A DNA stretch of 64,000 nucleotides, from assembly GCA_025330725.1 (NCBI GenBank), contig JAIWND010000003.1, forward strand, positions 1,364,001 through 1,428,000. Reading direction: 5' to 3'. This document shows, one piece after another, positions 44,068 to 56,455 of the stretch. Below the pieces are notes generated by a model. The model was not told where the DNA came from and did not search any database. It saw nothing but the letters and a program-made list of their open reading frames with translations. Within the stretch, counting starts at the first letter, position 1. Each line of letters starts with the position of its first letter. Position numbers and translations under genes: made by a program. The DNA comes from Chlamydoabsidia padenii. Its lineage: Eukaryota; Mucoromycota; Mucoromycetes; Mucorales; Cunninghamellaceae.

Positions 44068-44640
44068 GCGAATAAAAGAAATCCTGCAACTCGAGAGCCG
44101 TAAGCTTTACCAAGCGGAAGCCGTTTTGTCTGGTACAAGGTGAGCACAGAAGCCCTTGGTTCTTTTATTCGCATTTGACCGTTGAGGAATTCGGTGTGGT
44201 TTTATAAAAGGTATTTGCCAGCTAGTTAGCTTTTATTTTCTTGGTTTACTCATCATTTTTATGTGTTTTAGCGTCTTGTTTTGTGAATGAAAGAAATCCT
44301 GCAACTCGAGAGCCGTAAGCTTTACCAAGCGGAAGCCGTTTTGTCTGGTACAAGGTGAGCACAGAAGCCCTTGGTTCTTTTATTCGCATTTGACCCTTGA
44401 GGAATTCGGTGTGGTTTTATAAAAGGTATTTGCCAGCTAATTAGCTTTTATTTTCTTGGTTTACTCATCATTTTTATGTGTTTTAGCGTCTTGTTTTGTG
44501 AATGAAAGAAATCCTGCAACTCGAGAGCCGTAAGCTTTACCAAGCGGAAGCCGTTTTGTCTGGTACAAGGTGAGCACAGAAGCCCTTGGTTCTTTTATTC
44601 GCATTCGGTGTGGTTTTATAAAAGGTATTTGCTAGCTAAT

Positions 44641-44687
<47 letters not shown>

Positions 44688-45110
44688 GTTTACTCATCAC
44701 TTTTCTGTGTTTTAGCGTCTTGTTTTGTGAATGAAAGAAATCCTGCAACTCGAGAGCCGTAAGCTTTACCAAGCGGAAGCCGTTTTGTCTGGTACAAGGT
44801 GAGCACAGAAGCCCTTGGTTCTTTTATTCGCACTTGACTGATGAGGAATTCGGTGTGGTTTTATAAAAGGTATTTGCCAGCTAATTAGCTTTTATTTTCT
44901 TGGTTTACTCATCATTTTTCTGTGTATTTAACGTCTCGTTTTTGAATGAAAAACATTCTGCAACTCGAGAGCCGTAAGCTGTACCAAGCGGAAGCCGTTT
45001 TGTCTGGTACAAGGTGAGCACAGAAGCCCTTGGCTCTTTTATTCGCATTTGACTGATGAGGAACACGGTGCACTATTTGTCAGCGTATTAACGGTTATTT
45101 TATTTGCTTC
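44068..45110. repeat. 215-bp tandem repeat, about 4.5-5 copies
   Basis: Core starts (ATCCTGCAACTCGAG or variant) at 44081, 44296, 44511, 44740 and 44955, i.e. steps of 215, 215, 229 and 215 bp. The third unit lost about 20 bp and gained a T run of about 40 bp. A roughly 105-bp core, from CGAATAAAAGAA or GTGAATGAAAGAA to TTCTTTTATTCGC, is almost invariant between copies while the rest varies and the last copy decays at its right. In the first copy the core ends are a perfect 13-bp inverted repeat (GCGAATAAAAGAA/TTCTTTTATTCGC). On the minus strand each core could encode a roughly 33-residue peptide beginning MRIKEPRASV. Origin unknown. Confidence 0.85.
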
Positions 45111-45612
45111 ACTCGTCGTTTTTCTGTTTGTCATTCTCCATGGCAATTCCATTGTGGCTAGTTACTCAAGCTAAATTAAGCAAAGCCGTTTCCTTCATGC
45201 TGTATCCGTAACTTTAAAATCGTTGTAACGCCTGGCAATCCGACATTACTATTTAATATATCTTCTTTGATTCAGTTGGGATCTCATAAATAACTGTTTT
45301 CTTTTCATCTTGAATAAACCTTCAGTCTACTTTTAGCGCAAAGCCGACAAGGCCGTTCTTAAGCATTAAGGAGCCACTGTAATTTAAATTTTATTACCTG
45401 TATTTGCTAGTTATTGGAGAGTTTAAACACCGACACAGAGTTCATGCAAGCTTCGTCAAGTTACTCCACGATGATGATCAGTCAACCGTGTCCCCAATGA
45501 TAACAGCAAGTATCACCCCTCAACCAAGGCATGTATTTATGTATAAAGATTTGAATCGAATAGTGGGGTTTTATTGGCATACATAAGATCTAAATAAATA
45601 AAGTAACTATAC
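45111..45612. other. spacer with a lone Tc1/MITE end
   Basis: Contains GGAGCCACTGTA (45370-45381), identical to the right end of the MITE at 41453-41679, preceded by TTAAGCATTAA. No matching second end was found, so it may be a solo end or part of a larger decayed element that includes the tandem repeat. Confidence 0.35.
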
Positions 45613-48600
45613 TAAACATTAAAGCTCATCACAATATCCTTGATGCATAATTTGACACAACGATTTGACCGCCATTCGAATTGAAGGGTTTCTTGAGTTT
45701 CAAATTGTTCTATTAAAAAAAAAAGTCTGATGAGTCTTGACTACTTGTTTGGAAAGACTTTTTACCTGGCAAGGCAAAGGAGAATATTTTGTAAGGTTTT
45801 TGTGACCCAGGCGTTTGCGCATGACCCGATTTTGTAAAACTACTGGTAAAGATACCTAATAAACTGAGTTGTGAGTACCATACTCTGACAGTACAATCAG
45901 TCAAGGATCCAGTAGCAATGAGTTTTCCATCCGGAGAGAATTTCACCACCGAGACTGGACCGGTATGACCCTATACAAAACAGTTAGACCACATCATTTG
46001 TTCTTTTCCTCCGACTTACTTCAAATACAACGGATCGAGTGGCTGTTTGTAAATCATAAACAATCGTAGCACCTTCCAAAGTCCCCACCACCAGTTTCTG
46101 GGTACTGCTACTGAAATCAACAGATGGATACCTAGACAAAACGAAATCAATATCCATGGGTTCAATTGTTTGTTTGGTTTTTACCTTACCTTTTTACTAG
46201 ATCATGAAGTGTTGCGGTTGCTGCTGCCAGAACTGATTCTCTCATATGAGGAATATTGGGATCCAAAGTCTTCACCACGGCTTCAATCACTTGATAGACA
46301 TGACCATACAATAATGACGGATCCTATATATATAAAGAAGAGTCAAGTAAAGTCATGTTGAGGATTAGTTTTTTATATTTACCTTGCGTATAAAAGAAGA
46401 GATGATTTTGAGGCAAGCTAGGCGATGATCGATCTTTCTGGCCCGAGTAGTATCATAGGTCAAAGTACCAATGACGAGTGACATGTGGTTATTCCGGGCA
46501 ATGGTGAAGATGGCATTTTTCGCTCCTTGTCGAATAGCCACACGTCCAGGAGCAAGAGAGGGTCCAGTTTGATTGGCAAAAGTGATCAAGGTACGCAGGA
46601 CATTAGAGGCATTGATATACGCTTCCCATGTAGTAAAGCCTTGACTTAAAAGTTCCATGGAAGATAAGATCCGAGTCAATGTGATGGCATCCATTTGTGT
46701 AGTGTCCGGTTGAGAGGTTCCTTCTTGTTCCATCGTATCATCCATATTGGTATCCGATAATAACAAGGTCAAACTTAGGGCCGTTGATTTCCGTAATCTA
46801 GTTGCACGAGGAAAATAAAAAAAGTCAGTCAGTCAGTCGGCCAATCCCTTTCTTTTTTTTTACCTTTCATTGAGCACATGAGATTGGTCACATCCAATAA
46901 TACCTAATACAATCGTTGCCCGAGTCATCATTTGAGTATCCGTATCTTCCAATGAGCTTGATGCAGGTACTAGAATCATCCTAAAAGAGTCAGTAAGGGG
47001 TTATGTGTCTGTATGCAATTCTATTTCTTTTTCTTTCTTGTTCTACTCACGGTAGTTCTTCCAGTAATCAACGAGTTCATGTAATTGATCAGTATCCAAA
47101 GCAACCATAGCCATCGAAAATATACCACGTGCTACAAGAAGGGAGGGGGTTTTTTTTTTAAAAAAAAAATCATGGTTTATTTTGCAATCTTACCTTCAGG
47201 GTCCTGCCAGTATTTACTCAAAAGAGATAAAGAAGGAGGACAGTAAGCGGAACCGATGCGATCACCCAGTTCTTTAACATAATTAGCAAAATCAATCTTG
47301 TTCACATCTAGTTTAATAAGAAAGAGTTGGTCGGGGTCAGTGTCTTGTTTTGATTTAAAGAATGATGACTTACTGTTTTTATCGACGGCTTCTGATAAAA
47401 AGGCAATGGAGAGTAATCGAGTAGCGGTCAAAGTAGAAGAATCCATCCAAGACTGTTTTCCATCCAGACAAGGTGCCATGAGAGAGAGATATCCATTGAC
47501 GCCACGAATGCCATAACTGATACTTGGATCATCATGAGATAACCAGGGTTGTTCAAAAGCGCTTTGTGTGCCTGTGGAGATGATGATGGACATGACAGCA
47601 GAGACAAGTTCCCGTTTCTTCAAACGATGCTGTTCATCACCATCGCATTTGTTGTTGGTGCTGATGGTGGTAGGGTGTTTAGGTGTAGTATCCAGATCAT
47701 CGTCATGTTTAGTGTCTAATGGATCGGCCAATTCAGGACTATAGGTGGTAGAAGTCGATAGTGTCGGTAATATTGTCGATGATGAAGAGAGAGTAGGCTG
47801 AGGGACCTCTTGAGACGATTCGTTGTAGGCGTTGGGAGGCATACGAATGGTGGATGATTCATTCAGATCGAATACCAAGCGTCGGACGTTGAATAAAAAA
47901 ACTTGAGCAAATAATCGATCGGTGTATAAGTCTACATATATATATATATATATAAAAGAAAATCAGTCAAATACCTAGAATCGCCTCATCCATTACCTTG
48001 ACTTTTAGATAAAATTGATTTTGTATGTACAGTATGGTTGATATTTGCATTGGTTTTTCTTGATGTGGATTGTAAGATTCGATTACAGGGCCAACGGTTA
48101 TCCGCCATGACTTGCTTGGATGACTTACCAGTCAAGACACGATCAAGATGACCTGCTTGTAGCTGAAACAAAAAAAAAAAAAAAAAGAGGTTAGTATCGA
48201 AGATGCTTTTTTTATGGGGTCTTTTTGTTTTGTTTTGTTTTGTTTACCTGCCAGACAAATACAGTATCATCACCATATGCAAATAGGACATAATCTTCAG
48301 ATGGACGCCATTGAATACGGACAAGAGGGTAAGTGTAACCTGGTATAATGTATAAACTATATAAAAGTATAAACCCCTTGCTCTTTTTTTCATATTTCTT
48401 CTTTTGACTACTTACCAAGCCATAGAGTCCACAGAGATCAAGGCCAAGGAATGATCATATGCAATAGAGACAATACAACCCCGAATACGTGAATCCTTTT
48501 GTTCAGCAGGTTCAACAAATGATTCTACCGGTGAAGTATGGACGGTAAAAGAAGCTACAAATTTCCCATTTCTATAAGAAAAAGCATATGTTAGCCTGGT

Positions 48601-50627
48601 GTGATAATAAAAAAAAAAAAAAAAAGATTTCACACTTGCATGATATTCCAAATCTTGACACATCCATCACGACCACCTGATAAAAGATGTTTTTGTTCAG
48701 AGGAGCCATGATGTTCAGGTACAAGTAAACAAGTGACTTTGCCATGATGTGCTTTCTCAAAGAGCCTTGTGTCTTGACGGTTATGGAGATGATCAGAGAG
48801 TTGATTCAGGTATAAGAGGGCCATGGAGAGAGGTACAACACAGATGGTACCATTTTCTGTAGTAAATTAAAAGAAAGAATAAGTTTCATTTTGGTTTCAA
48901 TAGTATGGCTTACCATAACCAATGGCTAGATGATTGCTACTGACAGGAATGGTGGTTGTGATGGATCCATAAGGTGATGATTGTTGTTGCTGCAATGGCC
49001 AAATATCCTTGAATAGTATTTCTATTATACAAAGTCAGTTTGTTATATACTCCCTCCCTCTGCTTTCTTTCAGGATGTTACCTTTATTCCTTGTGATTGT
49101 ATTGACCGAGACCGATTCTTGTTGTTGTAGTAGTTTGTCCAAAGAATAAGAAGAGGAATCATTGGATCGATTGCAAAAGGTGAGAATCGATACATCGTCC
49201 TGATTGTTATCTTGTAAACATATGGCAGAAACCCATCCATCTGGGTGTAAAGAGTCATCTAAGTTGTTTATAAAGACAGTGAGTCCCTCTTTATTTTGTT
49301 TTTTCTCATCAGTTACTTACCAGTCCATAATGAGTCAAAGGTATATACAGTCAATAACTTGGCACTACAGGTTATATATCAAGAAGAATGGTTAGTTTAT
49401 CAAGTATAACAAAATATAACCAATACCTGTAATAAAGTTGAGAATCCATAGAAGCCATTGTTCCTGAGGGCACCCCTTTTGGTGAGATCAACTGATAATC
49501 ATACACATTTCCATTCTATAACCAAAAATAAATCAGTTAAAACTGTAGATGATTTCTCTTCTTGTATTCTTACCGATGACCAAAGTACAAGGCGACGACC
49601 TTGACCAGCCCAAGCCCCACCCACCCATTCCGAATCCGTCATAGGTAAATTGAATTGAGGCACCCATTCATTGATGCCCACCAAAGCAAACACAATCACA
49701 TGTTGACAAGTCACCATCAAAAACACCGAGGAAGACGCATGATAGACCAAATCCATCAACACATTATCTTCCATCTTTGTATCCGGTTGATTCTTGATTG
49801 GCTTTTTATCCTTGTAAAGCACCAAATGAGCCACATCCATATCCCAAAGAGCCAACTGACCATCCAATGTCGCTGTCATCAATCGTGTCTTCTTTTCATC
49901 TATTGAATCGACTAGTTAGTCTCTTTATGTTTTGTTGTTATCCGGGTTTTTGTTTACTTGCGTTGATCATAAAAGCTCGTACACGTGACCCAGTTCGCAT
50001 GGCCTCCCCATACACGCACCACTTCCAAGTTGGAGATATTCAAGATGCAAATGTCATTCGATTGACCAGAGCAAAACACGTAATGTTTGGATAACTAGGT
50101 GCAAACAAAAAGAGAAGGGTTAATGGGTGAGTGTGTCTATTCGTGTTTCATCTTACCTCGGTAAACACCTTGAGTTGGGTAGGTGTACCAAAGTAGCCAT
50201 CAGGGTTCACTGCTTGACAGCGTCCATCCTTTGTATTCCATCGTGCTATTTCTCTATCAATATCTAGAGTTGAGTAAACAAACAATAACTTTGTACACAT
50301 TGTTGATTTACCCTGTTTCGTCCGCACTGAGCAAACTATCTTCGGTGTCGGTCGATTTGATTATACATAAGGCAGTAATGGCAGCTTTATGACCTGTTAA
50401 TAGATATTTATGCTATTTGCAAAAGTTAGTATTCCTTCCATGCAAGCTATATATATATATATCTATACCTGGAGTCCCGTTTCCTTATCAATAGTATACA
50501 CCCAAATATGGCCATCTTGTTGACCGGCATAGACGTAAGGATGACTGTAAAGTAAAGTGGTGGTAGTGGTTGGATGTGTATAATGGTGCCAGTTTACTAG
50601 AGGTAAATATAAAGAAGCAGAAGCCAT
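45613..50627 (-). CDS. WD40-repeat protein, WDR7/rabconnectin-3-beta-like
   Basis: Large multi-exon protein starting MASASLYLPLVNWHHYTH at 50627 and ending IVMSFNV at 45613. N-terminal WD repeats: GQQDGHIWVYTID, GHKAAITALC ... SADETGEIARWNT, WGGHANWVTCTSF, LMTATLDGQLALWD, later GGRDGCVKIWNI and YGDDTVFVWQV. A long helical, low-complexity middle follows, then a C-terminal propeller part with GTLEGATIVYDLQTAT and GPVSVVKFSPDGKLIATGS. This split (propeller, helical middle, WD end) with a conserved KTLDPNIPHMRESVL-type segment is that of WDR7/WDR72, regulators of V-ATPase assembly with the DMXL/Rav1 proteins. The exon after WGGHANWVTCTSFYDQ uses a GC donor (GCAAGT at 49961). At least 15 introns; I did not fix all boundaries. 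Another large WD40 protein is possible. Confidence 0.7.
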
Positions 50628-51096
50628 TTGCGCTTCTTTATTTTATAATGTACAATGAATTAAATGAAGAAGAGAAAAAGAAACGAAACATTACCAAAAA
50701 AATAAAAAATAAAAAAGTAAACCTGCTCTTGGAACCAGGAGCGGAGTTTGCATTTGGCAGAGCATAGAGCGCCCTGACACTTTTCTTTGAAAACCATTTT
50801 GGGTAAAACATTATATACGTAATGATGATGTTTATTAGTTGTTCCATACATTATATTCTATTAAATATATATTATCTATACTATTTGTTACTACTCTAGT
50901 TGATAAAATCGTCTTCATTCGCTTTGAGTTGCATGAGCGGGGTTTACTGAATGAGATAATGGTCCAAATCAAACACACTACAGTTGTATTTTATTTCATC
51001 AAACAAATAAATTATAGTTAACAAGTTAAAAACCATAATACATCAAAAGATCGAGTTGACAAAGGCACCAAAGAGGTGGGTCCCCCACAAGATGTT
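50628..51096. other. WDR7-like upstream region
   Basis: AT-rich, with a weak GAGCGGGGTTTAC element at about 50935. No gene supported. Confidence 0.4.
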
Positions 51097-52756
51097 TCAG
51101 TCCCGTTTATCAGGATAGGCCCATTCTTGACAATCACTACAGCCCCTTTCTTTTTTACATTGCGGTATTGCAAGTGGTGGTCCATCTGCCCTATTTAAGA
51201 TTTCATCAATAACATACTTGATCCGATGTGTTCTAGCATCCACACGCCAACCCAGATCTTGTACAGTATCCCAGACACACATCTAAAACCCCCCACATCA
51301 ACACATTTAGTATTCATGCACATAAATACAGCTTTTTCGTTGTTACCTTTCCAGTATGACATTTCGATTCCATTGCAAATCCGGCATACCTAAGATTAAA
51401 GTGTTAGTGGCACAAGATGATCTTGAGAGATAGAGAGAGGGAGAGTTCCTTTTTACCAACAACTACTAGCAGGACCTATACATTCCCGCACATAAAGTGG
51501 ATCAGCAGTATGACCAAAATGCCACAAAGGCATGTTGTTATAACGAGGTAAATGTAATCGAATAGAAGCCAATTGATCCCCCGGAGCTTCAAATGACACT
51601 GCAGGTATACCAAACGTTTGACCCACCAAACTTGCCAAGGCACCACCCAAAGAATGGCCTGCCAACCATATAGTAGCATTCGGGTATTGTTCCGCCACAT
51701 TCAAATAGATTTCCTAATAATAGAATAAGGTCGAGTTTTAATATAACCAAAATAGATCAAGAAGATGATGTAGTTTTTTACCATTGCATGATCGTAATAA
51801 AATTCAGTTTTCAGAATAGAATTCTCCAAACAATCCATTTTACAAATATAATCATTGTCTTGGAAACAATCACATACAGGAGTCCAGGCCCGGCTAATTC
51901 TTGCACAGCAACAAGAGAAGAGCATATTGTCCTATAACAAAAGTAAAACATATAACGTCAGCCAATCATGTGTTGTTGTGTTGTTGTTGTTGTTGTTGTT
52001 GTTGAGATACTTGCATTGATTTTATCCTTGTCACCAGTAGGTTCCTTTAAAAGACCAACACTAGTACCTTTGAAACTAATGATAAACAACGTGTTGTCAG
52101 CATTACCAAAGATATGACCACGTATGCCATCTTCTTGCCAACCAAATGACTTGTTCTAAAATAAAAGAGAGAAAAATAAGATTAGAGTGCAGGGGGTTGT
52201 TATGTTTATTTTATTTTACCAGTTTCCAAGGTACACCAAGATCATACCAATCTGTTGTATTATCCGTTTCAATATAAGCATTACTTGTCATCAGAGCCAA
52301 AGCCAATACGGTGTCACGACTGGTCACATCAGGTATATAGTCTTCCACAGGTTCTTTTAGAATATCCGTATTGAATACCGTAAGTTCCGCCAAATGTTTC
52401 CATCGTATCTTTCTTGGTTGGTATTGTTGTTGGTGGTTCAAAGAGTGTACTATACTAGCTTGTTGTATCAAATAGTTCTTGGCTTGTTTGCCCAGTCGTT
52501 CATATTGACTAGGGATGGGTGATACAATATACTGAGATGACAATGGGTTAACTTGTTGCTGTTGTTGTAAAATGGTGTTGGAAATGTCCAGTCGTCTAAA
52601 AAGTCTTGGTATAGGTCCATTGGGAGAGGAGTGATGGTATATAGTTTTAAGCGTCATGGAGGTCGGTCGGGTAGTTCCTTGGAAAGGTTGTTGGAGGAGA
52701 GAAGACTGAGCTTGAATGGCAAATAGTAACAAGAGAGTAAAGTAGTCCAACCGCAT
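51097..52756 (-). CDS. ATG15: Atg15-type phospholipase/lipase of the autophagic vacuole
   Basis: Class 3 lipase that breaks autophagic and Cvt bodies in the vacuole. Six exons, 437 residues: 52220-52756, 52015-52155, 51782-51931, 51457-51713, 51347-51389, 51097-51282. The ATG at 52756 opens a membrane anchor/signal ([19 protein letters not shown]). Conserved parts: [49 protein letters not shown], the nucleophile elbow [33 protein letters not shown] (Asp) and the late THRI His. Intron 2 has a GC donor (AAT/GCAAGT). A Ty3 element is inserted 115 bp upstream of the start codon, separating the gene from its upstream DNA. Confidence 0.93.
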
Positions 52757-52870
52757 CCTGGGAGGTATAAAGATTAAACCAAGAAGTGGAGAGGAATTCA
52801 AATACACTATGTAGAATGAGATAAGGGCAAGAAGAAGTGCGGAAAGTTCTCCGCTCGTCCCGATTTCACC

Positions 52871-53005
52871 TGTCATATACTCCGCTCTTTCTCTATATAT
52901 ATTTATCCTTTGTTATATCAATAAACATTATCTTTTCTTCTCACTCATATCTCATCTCTTATTTGGACTCCGCTCCGTCTCCGTCTTTAAAACCTAAACA
53001 TTACA
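52871..53005 (+). repeat. 5' LTR (135 bp) of the Ty3/Gypsy element
   Basis: Starts TGTCATATACTCC, contains a TATATATATTTA box and an AATAAA signal, ends AACATTACA. Matches 57289-57423 along its whole length. Confidence 0.95.
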
Positions 53006-53026
53006 TGGTGAGACTACCAAACCACC

Positions 53027-56000
53027 ATGGCGCCTAAATATTCAACAACACCGGGGATCAACCCTAACCAGCTCCAACAATCCAGTGAATTCACCAACTG
53101 GTTACAGCTACAAACGGCAGAAAAGCTCCCAATCACACCCTACTCGCCCAATACCAGTCTTCGTTCATGGTTTAAAACTTATGAAGCAATCGCCGACAGC
53201 TATGGCATACCACATCAACTCCTTATCCGACCCTCAATCAACCTTTTACCCCAACAACTCCAAGTGTACGCACTCAAGCTGAATCCAATCTTACTAACAT
53301 CATGGAACCGCTACCAAGAGACGTTGCTGGCACGGTTCGGCAGACCTGCCGAAAAAGAGGATCAAGAGACCATGGCTAAACTCAACCAACTTAAACAACA
53401 ACGAAACCAACCTTTGGCTCTTCATGCGACTGACTTCGACAACACTATTAGGGATCTCAACAAGGCAAAACGGGACAGAGAACTCATTGACATCTTTATT
53501 CGGTCTCTACACTCTGAAACACTCAAATATCTATTATTTTCACAGCTGCGCGCATTCGACAGAGATAACTCAAATGGTGACCCAAAGGACAAAAAATCTC
53601 TCACTTTAGCAGAAGTTGTCGACGAAGCCCTCAGCATCGAACAGAACGTTTATGATTATCCTTCTCTCTTCAACGATCAACCTCAACAATTCAACCATCA
53701 ACAAAACATACAACCTATCGACGAAGACGTGGAAATGATTGGCCATATTCGGCATGGACAGCGAAACGGTAACCGCAACAACAACTACAACAACAACAAT
53801 CACCACAACAATAACCGACGCAACAACAACAACCAACAAAAACGTGCGTGGACCGAAAACGGAAAACCCATTTGCGACGTATGTGGAAAAATTGGTCATC
53901 TCACAAAACGATGTTACAAGAACGCCAAAGCCAACCGTGGGAACTACACTAAATCAACTCGCAATGTCAATTCGGTGCAAGTTTCTGGCAACACCAATGA
54001 TACACAAAAAGCTTCTGAAAACTCGGAAAGGAAAGTAGAAATCAATCATATATCTCATGTTGCAAACACTCGATACTACTCACCCCATTGCTCTATTTCT
54101 ATTCAAGGCCACGACTTATTGGCGTTAGTCGATACAGGCGCTGAAATCTCGGCAATTGACTATTCCACATGCACCAAACTCAACCTTGCACTTGACACCA
54201 CAAATTCCATAGACTATCAAGATATTAATGGGAACACAACATCCACCTGCGGTACAGCAAAAGTGATATTATTCGGAAAACAGGTGCACCTACATGTGAT
54301 TCAGAATCTCTCGAAATCATTAGTCATCGGGTATGATCTTATTAAGCAACTCAAAGGGATTGTGGACTCGAACAAGCAGCAATTGATCATCAACATCAAC
54401 GGCAACAAAATTGATATACCGATCGCATCAAAATCTTCCAACATATTTGCAACCTCTGTTCTCACACCAAACGAAAAACAGCAAATACATCAAATCATTC
54501 AACATCACTCGGCCATAATTCCGGAGAATAACAAAAAACCATCCGTGACCAACCTCATCGAATTTACAATCGATACTGGTGATTCCCAACCTATATTCAT
54601 TCCACCACGGCGCTTGCACCCAATAATACAGCAACAAATGGACACGGAATTGGAAGAACTCATCTCTCTCAACATCATTTCATTGGTCCAGTCTCCACAG
54701 TGGGCCTCACCAGCTCACATGGTGAAGAAAGCAGATGGATCATACCGTCTTGTTGGTGATTACAAAGCTATTAATCAGGTGACAAAAAGAATACAATACA
54801 CATTTACTTCCATACATGACGCTCTTGATTCATTAGGACAAGCAACAATATTCACCAAATTGGATCTCGCTAGCGGCTACTGGCAAATACCGGTGAAACA
54901 AGAGCATCGTCCAAAAACTGCTCTGTCAACAAGAAACGGTGTATATCAATTCAACGTCATGCCTTTTGGTCTATCCAACGCTCCAGCCGTCTTCCAATCA
55001 CTAATGGATCAAGTACTGTCTAACTTAAAATGGTCCTGCTGTACGTGTTATATGGACGACATTGTCATCTACTCCTCCTCCATCTCTCAACACCTCCAAC
55101 ATCTACAACTGGTTCTCGATGCTCTTCTCGCTGCTAATCTGTCCATCAAGCTGTCAAAATGCCAATTTGCTGTTCCAAAAATCAAGTATCTCGGTTTCAT
55201 CATCTCTGAAAACGGCGTAACATCAGATCCAGATAAAATTGCACCAATCATCAACTTCCCAACACCTCAAACGATAAAACATGTCGAGCGCTTCCTTGGA
55301 ATGGCCAATGTGTACCATCGATTCATATCTTCTTTTGCCGTCAAATCGGAGCCACTGCGTCGCCTCAAGAAAAAAGAAACCCCCTTCACGTGGAACACCG
55401 ATCAACAACATGCTTTCACGACATTAAAAAACGACCTTGCATCTTTGCCAACACTCAAGCAACCCAACTTTATACTCCCATTCGAAATTCACTCTGATGC
55501 AGCTACAACATCTGGAATTGCAGTAATTCTTTGCCAACGCCATCATGATTACCCTTATCCTTTATCGTTTGCATCTAGATCTCTCTCACCTGCTGAAAAG
55601 AACTATAGCGTCCAGGAACTTGAAGCTCTCGCGATATACTGGGGAATCAAGAAGTTTCGCTGCTACATTGAATGCTCACCAGTCACCGTATACACTGACC
55701 ACTCTTCCTTATCATGGCTACTCAACACCAAGGAGCACCATCAACCTCGGCTCTGGCGCTGGTCATTATTCCTCAAACAATTTGATATCAACATACAATA
55801 CATCAAGGGCTCCAACAACCATGCAGCAGACGCTCTCTCTCGACACCCACTACCGTCAATGCATGCAATTTCAACATCATTCACAGCACTCAACACAATT
55901 GATTGGAAATCTGCACAAGAAAAGGATCTCCTTATAGGGAAGTTGAAACTGAAAGTAAACAGAAAGGACTCTCGATACACACTCATTGATTTTATCTTGT

Positions 56001-56455
56001 ACAAATTGCTCCCTAGGTCGTCAGACAAGTCCAAAAACAACATTTGCTTGGTGGTACCTTCTCAACTTCAATCATTAGTCATACAACAACACCATGCAAG
56101 CATCTGGGCTGGACATTTTGGAATAAACAAGACAATCAAGAAAATCATAAACTCAAAACTTTGGTGGACAACAATATACAGCGACGTCAAAAACTTTATC
56201 ACCAAATGCAATCTGTGTCAACAAACGAAATCACCAAATCACCCTATAAAGACAATTGACCGCGACACCACCGGCAATCATCCGTTTCACCGTGTAGCTT
56301 TGGATTTTTTTTGGACCTCTACCAAAAACGAACAACAACAGTCAGTACATCCTGGTCATCGTGGATACCTTCAGCCGATACATCGAACTCTATCCTATGC
56401 CAACTACAACTCAAGAAGCTGTAGTATCGATTCTATACAACAAATTTGTACCTAG
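53027..56455 (+). CDS. Ty3/Gypsy Gag-Pol polyprotein (first part)
   Basis: One 1,142-codon frame from ATG 53027. Domains by order: Gag (retrotransposon gag helices in the first 230 residues), Asn/His-rich linker, CCHC zinc knuckle CDVCGKIGHLTKRC (about residues 285-298), aspartic protease LVDTGAEISAID, RT with LVGDYKAINQ, FTKLDLASGYWQI and YMDDIVIYSS, RNase H with IHSDAATTSGIA and VYTDHSSL, and the integrase HHCC zinc domain (HHASIWAGH ... CNLCQQTK). Gag and Pol are in one frame. The frame is lost at a run of eight T (56305-56312) in front of the integrase core; codons 1094-1142 after it are out of frame. Confidence 0.93.
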   Translation: MAPKYSTTPGINPNQLQQSSEFTNWLQLQTAEKLPITPYSPNTSLRSWFKTYEAIADSYGIPHQLLIRPSINLLPQQLQVYALKLNPILLTSWNRYQETLLARFGRPAEKEDQETMAKLNQLKQQRNQPLALHATDFDNTIRDLNKAKRDRELIDIFIRSLHSETLKYLLFSQLRAFDRDNSNGDPKDKKSLTLAEVVDEALSIEQNVYDYPSLFNDQPQQFNHQQNIQPIDEDVEMIGHIRHGQRNGNRNNNYNNNNHHNNNRRNNNNQQKRAWTENGKPICDVCGKIGHLTKRCYKNAKANRGNYTKSTRNVNSVQVSGNTNDTQKASENSERKVEINHISHVANTRYYSPHCSISIQGHDLLALVDTGAEISAIDYSTCTKLNLALDTTNSIDYQDINGNTTSTCGTAKVILFGKQVHLHVIQNLSKSLVIGYDLIKQLKGIVDSNKQQLIININGNKIDIPIASKSSNIFATSVLTPNEKQQIHQIIQHHSAIIPENNKKPSVTNLIEFTIDTGDSQPIFIPPRRLHPIIQQQMDTELEELISLNIISLVQSPQWASPAHMVKKADGSYRLVGDYKAINQVTKRIQYTFTSIHDALDSLGQATIFTKLDLASGYWQIPVKQEHRPKTALSTRNGVYQFNVMPFGLSNAPAVFQSLMDQVLSNLKWSCCTCYMDDIVIYSSSISQHLQHLQLVLDALLAANLSIKLSKCQFAVPKIKYLGFIISENGVTSDPDKIAPIINFPTPQTIKHVERFLGMANVYHRFISSFAVKSEPLRRLKKKETPFTWNTDQQHAFTTLKNDLASLPTLKQPNFILPFEIHSDAATTSGIAVILCQRHHDYPYPLSFASRSLSPAEKNYSVQELEALAIYWGIKKFRCYIECSPVTVYTDHSSLSWLLNTKEHHQPRLWRWSLFLKQFDINIQYIKGSNNHAADALSRHPLPSMHAISTSFTALNTIDWKSAQEKDLLIGKLKLKVNRKDSRYTLIDFILYKLLPRSSDKSKNNICLVVPSQLQSLVIQQHHASIWAGHFGINKTIKKIINSKLWWTTIYSDVKNFITKCNLCQQTKSPNHPIKTIDRDTTGNHPFHRVALDFFWTSTKNEQQQSVHPGHRGYLQPIHRTLSYANYNSRSCSIDSIQQICT

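Noticed and set aside
43941..44174. 77-codon minus-strand protein gene
   Set aside because: Its conserved part is just the repeat core; the rest is unique flank, so it is kept only as a possible peptide in the repeat finding.
44068..45110. 5S rRNA or U6 snRNA cluster
   Set aside because: The repeat unit lacks the conserved 5S internal control regions and the U6 ACAGAGA segment.
55223..55411. minus-strand frames inside the Ty3 element
   Set aside because: Shadows of the pol frame; no conserved content.
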